This document shows positions 27,293-36,090 of a stretch of DNA of 61,435 bases, piece after piece (within the stretch, counting starts at the first letter, position 1; every line of letters begins with the position of its first letter). Origin of the DNA: Planktothrix sp. PCC 11201 (GTDB lineage Bacteria > Cyanobacteriota > Cyanobacteriia > Cyanobacteriales > Microcoleaceae). The DNA lies in the NCBI RefSeq assembly GCF_900009135.1, contig NZ_LT797699.1, positions 57,447-118,881 of the forward strand, written 5' to 3'. The translations under genes were made by a program, and so were the position numbers. The notes beneath the pieces were generated by a model. It saw nothing but the letters and a program-made list of their open reading frames with translations, was not told the DNA's origin and ran no database searches.

Positions 27293-28840
27293 TTAATGCA
27301 GAAAATGACGAATACCCGTGAATACCATGACTAATCCTAACTCATTGGCTGCGTTAATTGAATCTTGATCTCGCATACTCCCTCCCGGTTGCACAATAGC
27401 AGAAATGCCCGCCGCCGCCGCCGTGCGAACTGAATCATCAAAGGGGAAAAAGGCATCACTCCCCAAAACACCGCCTTGAGCGTTGTCTCCGGCTTGTTTC
27501 AGGGCAATTTCTACTGACCCCACCCGATTCATTTGTCCGGCCCCCACCCCTAATGTTGTCTGATTTTTAGTCACAACAATGGCATTAGATTTAACGTGCT
27601 TAACCACTTTCCACGCAAACATTAATTCCTCTAATTCTTCTGGCGTGGGTTGCTTTTCTGTGACTACTTTCCAGTCTGTAGATTGTTCAACTAAATCATC
27701 GGCGGTTTGAACTAAAAAACCACCCGCAATTAGTTTAATTGTTTCCTTTGAACCTTGAGTTAAATCGGGTAAGATTAACACCCGTAGGTTAGATTTTTTC
27801 TTGAGAATTTGAGCAGCTTCTGGATCACAATCAGGGGCAACAATACACTCTAAAAAGGTTTTACTTAAAGCCGTTGCCGTCTCTTGATCAATAGTCCGAT
27901 TTAATGCTACAATTCCCCCAAAAGCCGAGGTTGAATCCGCATCAAAGGCTTTTTTATAGGCAGCAGATAGGCTATTAGCAACGGCTACACCGCAGGGATT
28001 CGTATGTTTTAAAATGGCTGCTGCGGGTTGCTCGGGAAACTCACAAATAATCCGTCTAGCGGCTTCTAAATCCACTAAATTATTATAACTTAAGGGTTTG
28101 CCTTGTAAAATCTGACCCGACGCCCACCCGGTGGGCTGGGTTCCGGTTTGATACCAAGCCGCCGGTTGATGGGGATTTTCGCCATATCTTAAGGATTGAA
28201 TTTGAGTTCCTGCTAAGACAAAACTTTGGGGTAAGGGAGATTCAGAATTGAGTTCTTGTTGTTCTAAATAGGCTGCGATCGCCCGATCATAAGCTCCCGT
28301 ATGTTGAAAGGCTTTTAAGGCAGAATGTTGCCGAAATTCTAAAGAAATTTCCCCATTTTTTTGCTTAAATTCTTCTAAATAAGATCCATATTGTTCGGGA
28401 TTACATAATACAGTTAAATGAGCATAATTTTTAGCCGATGCCCGTAATAAAGTAGGGCCACCAATATCAATATTTTCAATCGCGTCTGCTAAAGAAACAT
28501 CCGGTTTAGCAATAGTTTGTTCAAAGGGATAAAGATTAACCACGACTAAATCAATCGGGCGAATATCATGGGTTTCTAACTCGCTTAAATCTTGAGGAAC
28601 ATCTCGACGGGCTAAAATTCCCCCATGAATGCGAGGATGGAGGGTTTTAACTCGTCCGCCTAAAATCTCAGGAAATCCCGTATAATCAGAGACTTTGGTA
28701 ACAGTAAGTCCGGCTGCTTTTAAAGCTGTTGCTGTCCCTCCACTACTAATTAAATCGAAACCTAATTCTTCAACTAGGCTTTTAGCAAACTCAATCAGTC
28801 CTCGTTTATCAGATACACTCAATAAAGCTAAACGCGCCAT
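27293..28840 (-). CDS. purH: bifunctional AICAR formyltransferase / IMP cyclohydrolase
   Basis: 515 residues catalysing the last two steps of de novo purine synthesis. The N-terminal IMP cyclohydrolase (MGS-like) domain has ALLSVSDKRGLIEFAKSL, SSGGTATAL and GGRVKTLHPRIHGG. The AICAR transformylase domain has LRYGENPHQPAA, AAILKHTNPCGVA and FGGIVALN, and it ends with FTGIRHFLH. Start ATG 28840 (MARLALLSVSD) matches family N-termini; the in-frame start at 28867 adds a non-conserved extension. Confidence 0.96.
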   Translation of the reverse strand: MARLALLSVSDKRGLIEFAKSLVEELGFDLISSGGTATALKAAGLTVTKVSDYTGFPEILGGRVKTLHPRIHGGILARRDVPQDLSELETHDIRPIDLVVVNLYPFEQTIAKPDVSLADAIENIDIGGPTLLRASAKNYAHLTVLCNPEQYGSYLEEFKQKNGEISLEFRQHSALKAFQHTGAYDRAIAAYLEQQELNSESPLPQSFVLAGTQIQSLRYGENPHQPAAWYQTGTQPTGWASGQILQGKPLSYNNLVDLEAARRIICEFPEQPAAAILKHTNPCGVAVANSLSAAYKKAFDADSTSAFGGIVALNRTIDQETATALSKTFLECIVAPDCDPEAAQILKKKSNLRVLILPDLTQGSKETIKLIAGGFLVQTADDLVEQSTDWKVVTEKQPTPEELEELMFAWKVVKHVKSNAIVVTKNQTTLGVGAGQMNRVGSVEIALKQAGDNAQGGVLGSDAFFPFDDSVRTAAAAGISAIVQPGGSMRDQDSINAANELGLVMVFTGIRHFLH

Positions 28841-29061
28841 GGGGCAAAACTCCGAATTCAAAAACAACAGTCTACCATTGTTGCACCTACTGGCTCAATT
28901 TCTGTTCCTACCCATTACCACCGATGACAAAACCGACCTCAAGAACTCAATTTGTAGATTGTAGATATTTTGGTCAGTGAAATCCGCTAGAATATGATCA
29001 ACAAACGTAAAAACAAGCCCAAAAATCCATATATTCTAGCTTTTAATAGGCAAAATTAAAA

Positions 29062-29430
29062 ATGACTACAGTCATGATTGTCGATGATAGCAACGCTCTC
29101 CGAGAGATAATTGCTAAGATGTTGCGAGACAGTGGGATCGAGGTGATCTCAGCCGAAGATGGAGTTCAAGCCTTAGAAAAAATTGAACAGGTTACACAAC
29201 TGGATTTAGTCGTATTAGATATTGTCATGCCCAATATGAATGGCTATGATCTGTGTCGCCATATTAGAAAAAATCCCAAAACCCAGAATCTTCCTGTAGT
29301 TATGTGTTCTAGTAAAAGTGAAGAATTTGATCGCTACTGGGGAATGAAACAGGGGGCGGATGCCTATATTTCCAAACCCTTCCGTCCTGAAGAACTGTTG
29401 AGTACCATCAAACAACTGCTACGGAGGTAA
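29062..29430 (+). CDS. stand-alone receiver, PilH/CheY-like
   Basis: 122 residues forming a single receiver domain: VMIVDDSNALREIIAKML, phosphoacceptor Asp in VVLDIVMPNMNG, Thr/Ser replaced by CSS in VVMCSSKSEE, and Lys in DAYISKPFRPEE. The YWGMKQGADAY stretch is typical of PilH-type regulators of twitching motility, but no chemotaxis-like genes are adjacent, so the pathway is inferred. It lies alone between divergent purH and convergent tig. Confidence 0.9.
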   Translation: MTTVMIVDDSNALREIIAKMLRDSGIEVISAEDGVQALEKIEQVTQLDLVVLDIVMPNMNGYDLCRHIRKNPKTQNLPVVMCSSKSEEFDRYWGMKQGADAYISKPFRPEELLSTIKQLLRR

Positions 29431-29433
29431 GGA

Positions 29434-29613
29434 TCAGTCATCAGTTATCAGTCATCAGTTTTAGGGGCGGGTTCATCCAGATTGAGGTAATTAACTCCTA
29501 TCTAAAATAACCCGCCCGTACCCGTTAAACAGTTATCAGTTGAGGAGTTAATAAATTAACTGTAAACTTCTTAACTGATAACTGTTAACTGTTAACTGTT
29601 AACTGATGACTGA
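29434..29613. repeat. inverted STRR blocks around a GGGCGGGTT repeat
   Basis: CAGTCATCAGTTATCAG units (29434-29460) and ACTGATAACTGTTAACT units (29529-29613) flank GGGCGGGTT...AACCCGCCC (29465-29517). Two repeat families are nested into one long potential stem between the 3' ends of the receiver gene and tig. Confidence 0.8.
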
Positions 29614-29629
29614 ATAGTCGTTCCGCAGA

Positions 29630-31012
29630 TTATTCTTCTTCGGTACTATCAATTTCATCATCCTCATCTTCTTCATCTTCTTCAGGGGTTAAAGTCCCTT
29701 CGGGAACTAAATCAATAGTTGAGTTTTCTTCCAACCAGGTGAAGGTTTTTTGTTGAACTAAATCTTCCGTCACAAAAGCCCGCAACCGTTGAGGATCAAC
29801 ATCTTGACCCTTAAGTTCTGAAAGAACTTTGATTTCTTCGGCTTTAATTTCTTCATCGGTGACGGTCAAAGATTCTAGTTTGGCGACTTCCTTCAAAGCT
29901 AAAGACCGCTTCAAAGCGTCAATTGCCTCTGGACGGGCTTGTTCTCGCAGACGAGGCACCATTTCCCCCGTGAATAACCGTTTAACATCTAACCCCATCT
30001 TGCTCAACTGCATCACCTGTTCAGTAATCAGTCGGTCAACTTCCTGACGAATTAAAGTTTCAGGTAAATCGACTTCAATGGTTTCTGCTAAAGCATCCAC
30101 TAAGGCTTTGCGTTGATTGGCTTTGGTTTGGTCGTCCTTTTCCCCTTGAAACCGCTTTTCCAAAGATTCCCGCAGTTCCGCTAAAGTAGAAAACTCGCTT
30201 ACTTCTTCGGCAAACTCATCATCTAACTCTGGGAGTTCTTTTTCCTTAATCTCATTCAGAGTAATAGTAAAGGTGGCATCCTTCCCAGCAACATCTTTAT
30301 CCCCATATTCATCGGGAAACTTCAGATTTAAGGTTTTGGTTTCTCCAGAATTCATGCCCACAATGCCATCAACAAAACCAGGGATAAACCGACCTTCCTC
30401 CAAATCCACCTGGAAATTATCACCCTTAGCACCCGGAATTTCTTCCGGTTCGCCCGTTTCCGACTCTTGGGTAAAATACCCTTTAAAATCAACAAACGCC
30501 ACATCCCCTAATTGGGCGGGTCTAGCTTCAACCGGAATTAAGGTAGCTCTTTTTTCCTGTTCCTGTTTTAATACCTGTTCTACCTGTTCGGGGTCAAACT
30601 TAACTTCTTCGGCTTGGACAGTCAAGCCCTTGTATTGACCGAGTGTCACCTCGGGTTCCACATCTACAACCACTTTAATCGTCAGGGTTTGTCCGGGTTC
30701 AAATTGCTGAATCAGTTGATCAATATCGCCTTGAGGCTCAAAGTTGCCAATCGCCGGAATATTCTCCTGTTCGACAGCTTTGGGTAAATACTGGTTCATC
30801 AAATCATCCAACGCAGCCGCCTTAATTCGTTCCTGACCCAAGCGCTGAACCAAAATGTGGCGAGGCACTTTGCCTTTGCGGAACCCAGGAATATTCACCG
30901 AACGGCTCATCTTCCGAACAACTTGCTCATAAGCATTTTTAGACATCTCAGGGGTAATCTCAATGTCCAATCCAATTTGACTTGCGGGAAGTTTTTCCTG
31001 GGTTACTTTCAT
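29630..31012 (-). CDS. tig: trigger factor
   Basis: A 460-residue ribosome-bound chaperone and peptidyl-prolyl isomerase. The ribosome-binding loop is NIPGFRKGKVPRHIL, the FKBP-like domain spans about 160-245 (GDVAFVDFKGYF, VDGIVGMNSGETK), and the C-terminal chaperone arms end in an acidic tail (EEDEEDEDDEIDSTEEE). ATG 31012 (MKVTQEKLP) fits the family; the longer frame to 31078 does not. It is divergent from asd, an arrangement also seen around tig in other cyanobacteria. Confidence 0.96.
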   Translation of the reverse strand: MKVTQEKLPASQIGLDIEITPEMSKNAYEQVVRKMSRSVNIPGFRKGKVPRHILVQRLGQERIKAAALDDLMNQYLPKAVEQENIPAIGNFEPQGDIDQLIQQFEPGQTLTIKVVVDVEPEVTLGQYKGLTVQAEEVKFDPEQVEQVLKQEQEKRATLIPVEARPAQLGDVAFVDFKGYFTQESETGEPEEIPGAKGDNFQVDLEEGRFIPGFVDGIVGMNSGETKTLNLKFPDEYGDKDVAGKDATFTITLNEIKEKELPELDDEFAEEVSEFSTLAELRESLEKRFQGEKDDQTKANQRKALVDALAETIEVDLPETLIRQEVDRLITEQVMQLSKMGLDVKRLFTGEMVPRLREQARPEAIDALKRSLALKEVAKLESLTVTDEEIKAEEIKVLSELKGQDVDPQRLRAFVTEDLVQQKTFTWLEENSTIDLVPEGTLTPEEDEEDEDDEIDSTEEE

Positions 31013-31171
31013 AAAAAATCGTGATATTCTGAATTCAACACCCCCAACATATTTAACTCGCGGGGGAACCATAATCACCGGATTAGCAAGGTAAGATTGC
31101 TAATGTCGGGTTGTGTACTCAAATAGTGATCGTAACTGATTATGCGCCCTTGTGTGACCGTTTATTAGATT

Positions 31172-31212
31172 CCGTTCTATTTTGGTCAAAATCGGAACGG
31201 CTAAACTATAAT
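31172..31212 (+). promoter_or_regulatory. dyad and -10 element upstream of asd
   Basis: CCGTTCTATTTTG (31172-31184) and CAAAATCGGAACGG (31187-31200) form a near-perfect dyad, followed by TATAAT (31207-31212). A weak -35 TTGGTC (31182-31187) lies inside the dyad. A regulator binding here would occlude the promoter. The rest of 31013-31330 shows nothing else definite. Confidence 0.45.
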
Positions 31213-31330
31213 AGATGGGGGAGATTAAGCCTCCACCCGACAATTAATAATAATTAACCCAAAGGTTTTACGGACTATAAAAATTTAGATTTATTAAAAT
31301 TGCTGTTTTTTGATTACGGAGGTTACAATT

Positions 31331-32359
31331 TTGTCAAATTCTTATCGAGTTGCCATTCTGGGGGCGACGGGAGCGGTCGGGGCGGAGTTAATCGAACTCC
31401 TGGAAAGTCGCAATTTTCCAGTGGGGGAATTAAAGTTATTGGCTTCTCCCCGTTCGGCAGGAACCTCCTTAACCTTTAGGGGGGAAAGCTTACCCGTTGA
31501 AGCGGTGTCGGAAACCAGCTTCGATCACGTTGATATTGTGTTGGCATCGGCCGGAGGATCAACCTCTAAGGTCTGGGCTTCAAAGATCGTGGAAGCCGGG
31601 GCTGTGGTGGTCGATAACTCCAGTGCCTTCCGTATGAACCCCGATGTGCCGTTAGTCGTCCCGGAAGTTAACCCGCAGGCTCTTAACAACCATAAAGGGA
31701 TTATTGCTAACCCCAACTGCACCACGATTTTAATGGCGGTGGCGGTTTGGCCGTTATATCAGGTACAACCGATCCGGCGAATTGTGGTTGCGACTTATCA
31801 ATCAGCCAGTGGGGCTGGGGCCAGGGCAATGGAAGAAGTCAAGCAACAGACCTTAGCCATTTTGCAAGGAGAAACACCTAAAACAGAAATTTTCCCCTAT
31901 CCCCTGGCTTTTAATCTTTTCCCGCACAACACACCGATTAATGAATTGGGTTATTGTGAAGAAGAAATGAAAATGATTAATGAAACCCGCAAAATTTTTG
32001 GGGTCAATGATCTGATGATGACCGCATCTTGTGTCAGGGTTCCCGTGTTGCGCGCCCATTCAGAAGCGATTAACCTAGAATTCGAGCAACCTTTCCCTGT
32101 GGAAAAAGCACGGCATATCCTCAGCACCGCCCCGGGAGTGGAACTGGTGGATGATCCCAAAGCTAACTATTTCCCGATGCCAATTGATGCCAGTGGACGT
32201 GATCCGGTGTTAGTGGGTCGAATTCGTCAGGATTTATCCCATCCCTGCGGATTAGAATTATGGCTCTGTGGAGATCAAATTCGCAAGGGTGCCGCCTTAA
32301 ACGCGGTGCAAATTGCTGAATTGTTAGTGGAAAAACAACTTTTAGGTTTACGGCGTTGA
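31331..32359 (+). CDS. asd: aspartate-semialdehyde dehydrogenase
   Basis: 342 residues reducing aspartyl phosphate to the semialdehyde for lysine, threonine and methionine. NADP-binding ILGATGAVGAELIELL is at the N-terminus, the catalytic Cys in IANPNCTTILM, and the late His and Arg region in GRIRQD. The start is TTG 31331 with GGAGG (31318-31322) 8 nt upstream; no ATG is available at the proper place. The first gene of asd-dapA, with 52 nt between them. Confidence 0.95.
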   Translation: MSNSYRVAILGATGAVGAELIELLESRNFPVGELKLLASPRSAGTSLTFRGESLPVEAVSETSFDHVDIVLASAGGSTSKVWASKIVEAGAVVVDNSSAFRMNPDVPLVVPEVNPQALNNHKGIIANPNCTTILMAVAVWPLYQVQPIRRIVVATYQSASGAGARAMEEVKQQTLAILQGETPKTEIFPYPLAFNLFPHNTPINELGYCEEEMKMINETRKIFGVNDLMMTASCVRVPVLRAHSEAINLEFEQPFPVEKARHILSTAPGVELVDDPKANYFPMPIDASGRDPVLVGRIRQDLSHPCGLELWLCGDQIRKGAALNAVQIAELLVEKQLLGLRR

Positions 32360-32411
32360 GGTTTTAACCATGACAAACGCAGGAAACACCGATAATTGAT
32401 ATTAAAGACAA

Positions 32412-33299
32412 ATGGTAAGTTTTGGACGAGTTATAACAGCCATGGTAACGCCGTTTTACGAAGACGGTAGTGTGAATTATGCAGAGGCGGAAAAGTTAGC
32501 GGCTCATTTGGCGAGTGCCGGAAGTGATGCCCTGGTGGTGTGCGGAACGACGGGGGAATCTCCGACCTTGACTTGGGATGAGGAATACGAGTTATTTCAA
32601 GTCGTGCAGAAAGCGGTATCAGGAACAGCTAAGGTAATCGCCGGAACGGGATCGAATTGCACCCAAGAGGCGATCGATGCCACCCAGAAAGCAGCTAAAC
32701 TGGGATTAGATGGCACATTACAGGTTGTCCCGTATTATAATAAACCGCCCCAGGAGGGTTTATATCGGCATTTCCAAGCCATCGCCCAGGCCTGTCCCGA
32801 TTTGCCAATTATGCTTTACAATATCCCTGGACGCACAGGACAAAATCTCCTCCCAGAAACGGTAGCGCGTTTGGCGGAGATTGGGAATATTGTGGCGATT
32901 AAGGAAGCCAGTGGCAATTTAGATCAAGTCAGCCAAGTTCGACGGTTGACACCCTCCGAATTTTCGATCTACTCTGGGGATGATTCTCTGACCTTACCCA
33001 TGTTAGCCGTTGGTAGTTACGGGGTGGTCAGCGTCGCCAGTCATCTGGTGGGAACGCAACTCCAACAGATGATTCAAGCCTTTGCAGCGGGTCAAATACA
33101 AGTAGCAACCGACATCCATATCCGATTATTGGAGTTGTTTAAAGTCTTGTTTGTGACCACAAACCCAATTCCGGTGAAAGCAGCATTGAACTTGCAAGGC
33201 TGGAATGTGGGATCAACTCGTTTGCCGTTGTGTGACCCAACGGTTGAAGTGACAAACGCATTGAAGAACGTGCTGAGTCAATTAAATCTAGTTAAGTAG
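32412..33299 (+). CDS. dapA: 4-hydroxy-tetrahydrodipicolinate synthase
   Basis: 295 residues, a TIM barrel that condenses aspartate semialdehyde with pyruvate, the first committed step to diaminopimelate and lysine. Seen: [14 protein letters not shown], the tyrosine in [11 protein letters not shown], the Schiff-base lysine in [12 protein letters not shown], and [15 protein letters not shown]. It directly follows asd, whose product is its substrate. Confidence 0.96.
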   Translation: MVSFGRVITAMVTPFYEDGSVNYAEAEKLAAHLASAGSDALVVCGTTGESPTLTWDEEYELFQVVQKAVSGTAKVIAGTGSNCTQEAIDATQKAAKLGLDGTLQVVPYYNKPPQEGLYRHFQAIAQACPDLPIMLYNIPGRTGQNLLPETVARLAEIGNIVAIKEASGNLDQVSQVRRLTPSEFSIYSGDDSLTLPMLAVGSYGVVSVASHLVGTQLQQMIQAFAAGQIQVATDIHIRLLELFKVLFVTTNPIPVKAALNLQGWNVGSTRLPLCDPTVEVTNALKNVLSQLNLVK

Positions 33300-33350
33300 G
33301 ATTTCGGCACACTTTTCTAGGCTTTGTGAAAACTAAATATCCACTCCTGA

Positions 33351-33398
33351 TTGACAGAATTTTCAAAATGATTAGGATGATTCTGGAAATTCTGTCAA
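33351..33398 (+). promoter_or_regulatory. hairpin in the dapA-rnj gap
   Basis: TTGACAGAATTTTC (33351-33364) pairs with GAAATTCTGTCAA (33386-33398) with one mismatch around a 21-nt loop. There is no T run, so it may be an mRNA leader structure of rnj rather than a terminator of dapA. Confidence 0.45.
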
Positions 33399-33455
33399 CT
33401 CTTAAGTTTTGCCTTGATTATTTCAATTGTCAACCCCTAACAAAAAAGGATCAGC

Positions 33456-35288
33456 ATGATTAAAAACAGCAACACTCCCGTGATTAGAAAAAGAAGCTCG
33501 ACTATGGCTTCCCCCACTTCGACTCCGGTATTTAGTTCCGGTTCCCTGAAAATTATTCCTTTAGGGGGATTACATGAAATTGGAAAAAATACTTGCATCT
33601 TTGAATATGAAGATGAAATTGTGATTTTAGATGCGGGTTTAGCATTTCCCACCGATGGAATGCACGGTGTTAATATTGTTTTACCCGACGTCACCTATCT
33701 GCGGGAAAACCGAGAAAAAATCAAGGGAATGATTGTTACCCATGGTCATGAAGATCATATTGGGGGCATTGCTTTTCACCTGAAACAATTTGATATTCCG
33801 GTAATTTATGGCCCTCGGTTAGCAATGGCATTATTACAAGGAAAATTAGAAGAAGCTGCCGTTGCTGATCGTACTGAATTACGCTCAGTTCGTCCCCGGG
33901 AAATGGTCAGAATTGGGAAATATTTCCTAGTAGAATATATTCGCAATACCCACTCCATTGCTGATAGTTTTACCGTCGCCATTACAACTCCGGTGGGTGT
34001 GGTGATTCATACGGGAGATTTTAAAATTGATCATACTCCGGTGGACGGAGAATTTTTTGATTTCCAACGGTTAGCCGAATACGGAGAAAAAGGGGTTCAC
34101 TGTTTATTAAGTGACTCTACAAACGCTGAAATTCCAGGATTTACCCCGTCTGAAAGTTCCGTTTATCCCAACTTAGAGCGGGTTTTTGCCCAAGCTCAGG
34201 GTCGGATTTTAGTCACAACTTTTGCTTCCTCTGTTCACCGTCTGAATATTATTTTAGATATTGCTCAAAAACAGGGACGGTTAGTATCGGTGGTGGGTCG
34301 CTCCATGTTAAATGTGATTGCCCACGCTCGGACATTAGGATATATCAAATGTGAGGATCGGTTATTTGTGCCCCTGAATGCAATTAGTGGTATTCCTAAT
34401 GATAAATTACTGATTTTAACCACCGGATCTCAAGGGGAACCGTTATCGGCATTAACCCGAATTGCTGAGGGAGCCCATCGTCAAATTAATATTAAGCAAG
34501 GGGATACCGTTGTCTTTTCAGCTAACCCGATCCCTGGGAATACAATTGCAGTGGTGAACACCATTGATAAATTGATGATGCAGGGAGCAAATGTGATTTA
34601 TGGACGGGAAAAAGGGATTCACGTTTCCGGTCACGGATGTCAAGAAGATCAGAAATTAATGTTGGCTTTAACCCGCCCGAAATTCTTTGTTCCTGTGCAT
34701 GGAGAACACCGGATGTTAGTTCAACACCAAAAAACGGCCCAAAGTATGGGGATTCCTGCCGAAAATATGGTGTTAATTGATAATGGTTTTGTGGTGGAAT
34801 TAACCAAAGAATCTATCCGAATTGCGGGTAAAGTTCAAGCCGGAATTGAACCTGTGGATGCCTCTCGCTCTGGGGTGGTTAAAGATGAAACCATGAAGGA
34901 ACGCCGTCAGTTAGCCGAAGAAGGGATAGTTACAATGGCGGTAGCTGTGGGAACCGATGGTAAGTTATTGGCACGGCCTGAGATTCATTTGAAAGGTGTG
35001 GTAAATAGCGTTAATCAGGCTGCTTTACAAGAACAATTAACCCAAACTATCGAAACAGTTTTAAGTGAACGTTGGACAGAATTTGCCCGCACTTTTGACT
35101 CAGAAACTAAGGAAGTGGACTGGGAGGGGTTAAAAGTTCAAGTCGAACGCTCGATTCAGCGCGTCCTGCGCCGCGAAATTGCTAGTAATCCTTTGTTGGT
35201 TTTATTAGTTCAAATTCCCGACGAAGAACCTGCTACAAAACTCACGGGCCGCCGTCGTCCTCGCAGCACGGCAAGAGTTGCTTCTTAG
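33456..35288 (+). CDS. rnj: ribonuclease J
   Basis: 610 residues of a beta-CASP metallo-beta-lactamase ribonuclease, an endo- and 5'-3' exonuclease in RNA turnover. Motifs: IIPLGGLHEIGKNTCIFEY, metal motif VTHGHEDHIGG, GDFKIDHTPVDG, SDSTNAE, and the C-terminal VPVHGEHRML. The N-terminal 25 residues are a Ser/Thr-rich extension. It follows asd-dapA, a gene order I recall from Synechocystis (slr0549-slr0551), and is closed by a terminator. Confidence 0.95.
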   Translation: MIKNSNTPVIRKRSSTMASPTSTPVFSSGSLKIIPLGGLHEIGKNTCIFEYEDEIVILDAGLAFPTDGMHGVNIVLPDVTYLRENREKIKGMIVTHGHEDHIGGIAFHLKQFDIPVIYGPRLAMALLQGKLEEAAVADRTELRSVRPREMVRIGKYFLVEYIRNTHSIADSFTVAITTPVGVVIHTGDFKIDHTPVDGEFFDFQRLAEYGEKGVHCLLSDSTNAEIPGFTPSESSVYPNLERVFAQAQGRILVTTFASSVHRLNIILDIAQKQGRLVSVVGRSMLNVIAHARTLGYIKCEDRLFVPLNAISGIPNDKLLILTTGSQGEPLSALTRIAEGAHRQINIKQGDTVVFSANPIPGNTIAVVNTIDKLMMQGANVIYGREKGIHVSGHGCQEDQKLMLALTRPKFFVPVHGEHRMLVQHQKTAQSMGIPAENMVLIDNGFVVELTKESIRIAGKVQAGIEPVDASRSGVVKDETMKERRQLAEEGIVTMAVAVGTDGKLLARPEIHLKGVVNSVNQAALQEQLTQTIETVLSERWTEFARTFDSETKEVDWEGLKVQVERSIQRVLRREIASNPLLVLLVQIPDEEPATKLTGRRRPRSTARVAS

Positions 35289-35312
35289 GTTTTAAAAAAA
35301 ACAAAATTCCCC

Positions 35313-35349
35313 AGAAACCGGGTCGAAAGAAACTCGGTTTCTTTTTTTT
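35313..35349 (+). terminator. terminator of rnj
   Basis: AGAAACCG (35313-35320) pairs with CGGTTTCT (35335-35342), followed by a run of T. It is a variant of the AGAAACCGGGTTTCT repeat seen after dnaN. Confidence 0.8.
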
Positions 35350-35379
35350 GGAAATTTAGGAATTCAGGAAGTTAAAGAG

Positions 35380-36090
35380 ATGAAATCGGGAGTTATCCTA
35401 GGATTAGTAGGTTTTCTCTCCTATCGCAGTGGACAAGAAGCCATAGAAGGCCTGGTCATATCTTTGATGACAGAAATAGGCGATCGCATTGAACAAAACT
35501 TAAACAGCTATCTCAATGAACCCGAACAATTTACTCATATTAATGCTTCCCTCATCCGTCAAAGAATTTTAGATTACCAAAATTTAGCAACCTTACAAAC
35601 ATACTTTGCCCAGCAATTGCAAATTTTTCCTAAAGTCAGTGATATGTTACTTGCTAACGAACGTAAAGACTATGTAGAGGTTTCACGACATAAATCAGAT
35701 CAACTGACTAAGCTGTTGAGCATTTAAACTGTATATTTTAGAGGCTGAAACCCCTTACTGGCTTGGATCGTCTCGAAAATTTAGATAATTAACAGCTTAT
35801 TAGAATTTTGAATGCTACCAAAAGCAAAAACTTCTATCATTACACAGCCTATTTTGACCCCTTCCCCAGATCACGAAATAACTTTAGATGCTTTAAAAGT
35901 CATGTCTAAGGACTGGATTGATCAACTTTATAAAGCGGCGCTTGAAGCTGATATTCAAGTTGTGATGGGATTAATTACAGAAATTCCAGACACAGAGATG
36001 AATCTAATACAATTTCTCACAAAAGCAGTGCGGAAATTTCAATTTGAACAGATCATTGATTTAGCCAATCCTTTAATAAAACATGATTAA
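35380..36090 (+). pseudogene. remnant of a hybrid histidine kinase (N- and C-terminal pieces)
   Basis: The first piece (35380-35727, 115 residues) starts inside the first membrane helix (LGLVGFLSYRSGQEAIEGL) and matches the beginning of the sensor of the kinase at 38862. The second piece (35812-36090, 92 residues) matches the receiver-distal tail of the kinase at 45420 closely in DNA as well (for example CCCCAGATCACGAAATAACT is shared). The middle, some 2.1-2.3 kb with sensor, HAMP, kinase and receiver, is deleted. Its last codons still overlap the start of the next kinase in ATGATTAA, exactly like the intact copies. The C-terminal piece may still be translated and so keep that start coupled. 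Confidence 0.85.
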
